Shown: positions 63,835 through 64,000 of the stretch, piece by piece | Layout: the number at the start of each line of letters is the position of its first letter | How positions within the stretch are numbered: position 1 is the first letter of the stretch | Source of the DNA: Roseobacter sinensis | GTDB taxonomy: Bacteria; Pseudomonadota; Alphaproteobacteria; Rhodobacterales; Rhodobacteraceae | Assembly: GCF_025755255.1 (NCBI RefSeq) | Contig: NZ_JALIEB010000001.1 | Coordinates: 310,001-374,000, forward strand | Direction of reading: 5' to 3' | Length of the DNA: 64,000 nt | The notes under the pieces: generated by a model | Database searches by the model: none | Told to the model about the DNA's origin: nothing | Seen by the model: only the letters and a program-made list of their open reading frames with translations | Translations under genes and position numbers: made by a program

Positions 63835-64000
63835 ATGACCAGCCGTACCGTTTCGATTCAATTGCCCGCCGATCTGGCCCTCGCCGTGCATGACCTCGCG
63901 ACCGAACGCGAGGGGACCGTTGCAAAGCTCGTGGAAGAGGTTCTGGTTGCGCATCTTGCCGCGCACAGGCGTCAGAAGAAGAAGTCCGAGATCGTCGATC
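63835..64000 (+). CDS. Ribbon-helix-helix-like protein, start (truncated by window edge)
   Basis: 55 codons are inside the window. RTVSIQLPADLALAVHDLAT followed by EREGTVAKLVEEVLVAHLAAHRR resembles a ribbon-helix-helix (Arc/MetJ) DNA-binding N-terminus, with a basic end (RRQKKKS). The ATG is at 63835; an earlier ATG (63823) meets a stop. It follows the sbtB gene by 36 bp; whether it belongs to that operon or begins an antitoxin-type gene pair cannot be seen. Confidence 0.6.
   Translation, partial: MTSRTVSIQLPADLALAVHDLATEREGTVAKLVEEVLVAHLAAHRRQKKKSEIVD

Overview
The window is about 64 kb of high-GC chromosomal DNA with dense, tightly packed genes. It looks like an alphaproteobacterium of the Rhodobacteraceae (Roseobacter-type). 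The evidence is the house-keeping gene types (ilvD, accD-folC, polA, gpmI-envC-ctpA, zapE), several Rhodobacteraceae-typical families (DUF6478, DUF2794, DUF1285, MbfA, the zf-CHCC protein), many ATGA/GTGA start-stop overlaps, and hairpins of the CCGCC-TCC-GGCGG type. I saw no rRNA or tRNA genes, CRISPR array, prophage or insertion sequence, so most of it reads as ordinary core and metabolic chromosome.

Layout. 1-4222 (minus): a sugar-type ABC importer operon (substrate-binding protein, two permeases, two tiny ORFs, a VOC protein, start of the ATPase), with a promoter overlapped by two copies of a 16-bp palindrome. 4498-5256: arfB and, upstream of it, a structured minus-strand RNA candidate carrying a perfect Shine-Dalgarno/16S complement, an 18-codon ORF and an intrinsic terminator. 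5257-9121 (minus): queuosine-precursor-type transporter, phytase-like esterase, MepA lipoprotein, UMF1 MFS. 9276-12534 (plus): YggT, RecQ, YaaA. 12519-21639 (minus): a double-receiver hybrid kinase, then a four-gene MoxR / DUF58 / BatA-DUF4159 / membrane-protein operon. 21695-23422 (plus): DUF1285, a hydroxypyruvate-isomerase-like protein without its acidic active site, DUF2798. 23419-26220 (minus): polA. 26260-31683: a secreted Cys-rich protein, a 58-codon zinc-ribbon gene, an unknown 175-aa protein, gpmI, envC-like, ctpA. 31756-34273 (minus): DUF6478, ilvD. 34481-40758 (plus): a degenerate ABC/cNMP fusion, a CPBP protease, accD, folC.

40817-43245: an SDR and a DJ-1/PfpI protein divergent from a LysR regulator. 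43323-49286 (minus): a spermidine/putrescine-type ABC importer, acetylpolyamine amidohydrolase and adenosine-deaminase-family enzyme, read as one polyamine-use operon. 49583-50641: zapE. 50774-57775: an MFS carrier; alpha/beta hydrolase, ornithine cyclodeaminase, HAD, YaiI and S-formylglutathione hydrolase; AEC carrier; MbfA iron exporter with an Irr-box-like palindrome. 57915-61676: TetR regulator with a probable self-operator, DUF2794, NlpC/P60 plus leucyl aminopeptidase (peptidoglycan-peptide processing), and an Hpt-like protein lacking the phospho-histidine. 61821-63798 (plus): carbonic anhydrase, SbtA and a PII-like SbtB candidate, a bicarbonate-handling operon, followed by the start of a ribbon-helix-helix protein.

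The most unusual items are the degenerate ABC/cNMP fusion, the SD-complement RNA near 5.1 kb, the active-site-less Hyi homologue, the acetylpolyamine operon, the twin-operator sugar promoter and the CA-SbtA-SbtB operon. All functions are assigned by reading translated sequence; no database search was run.
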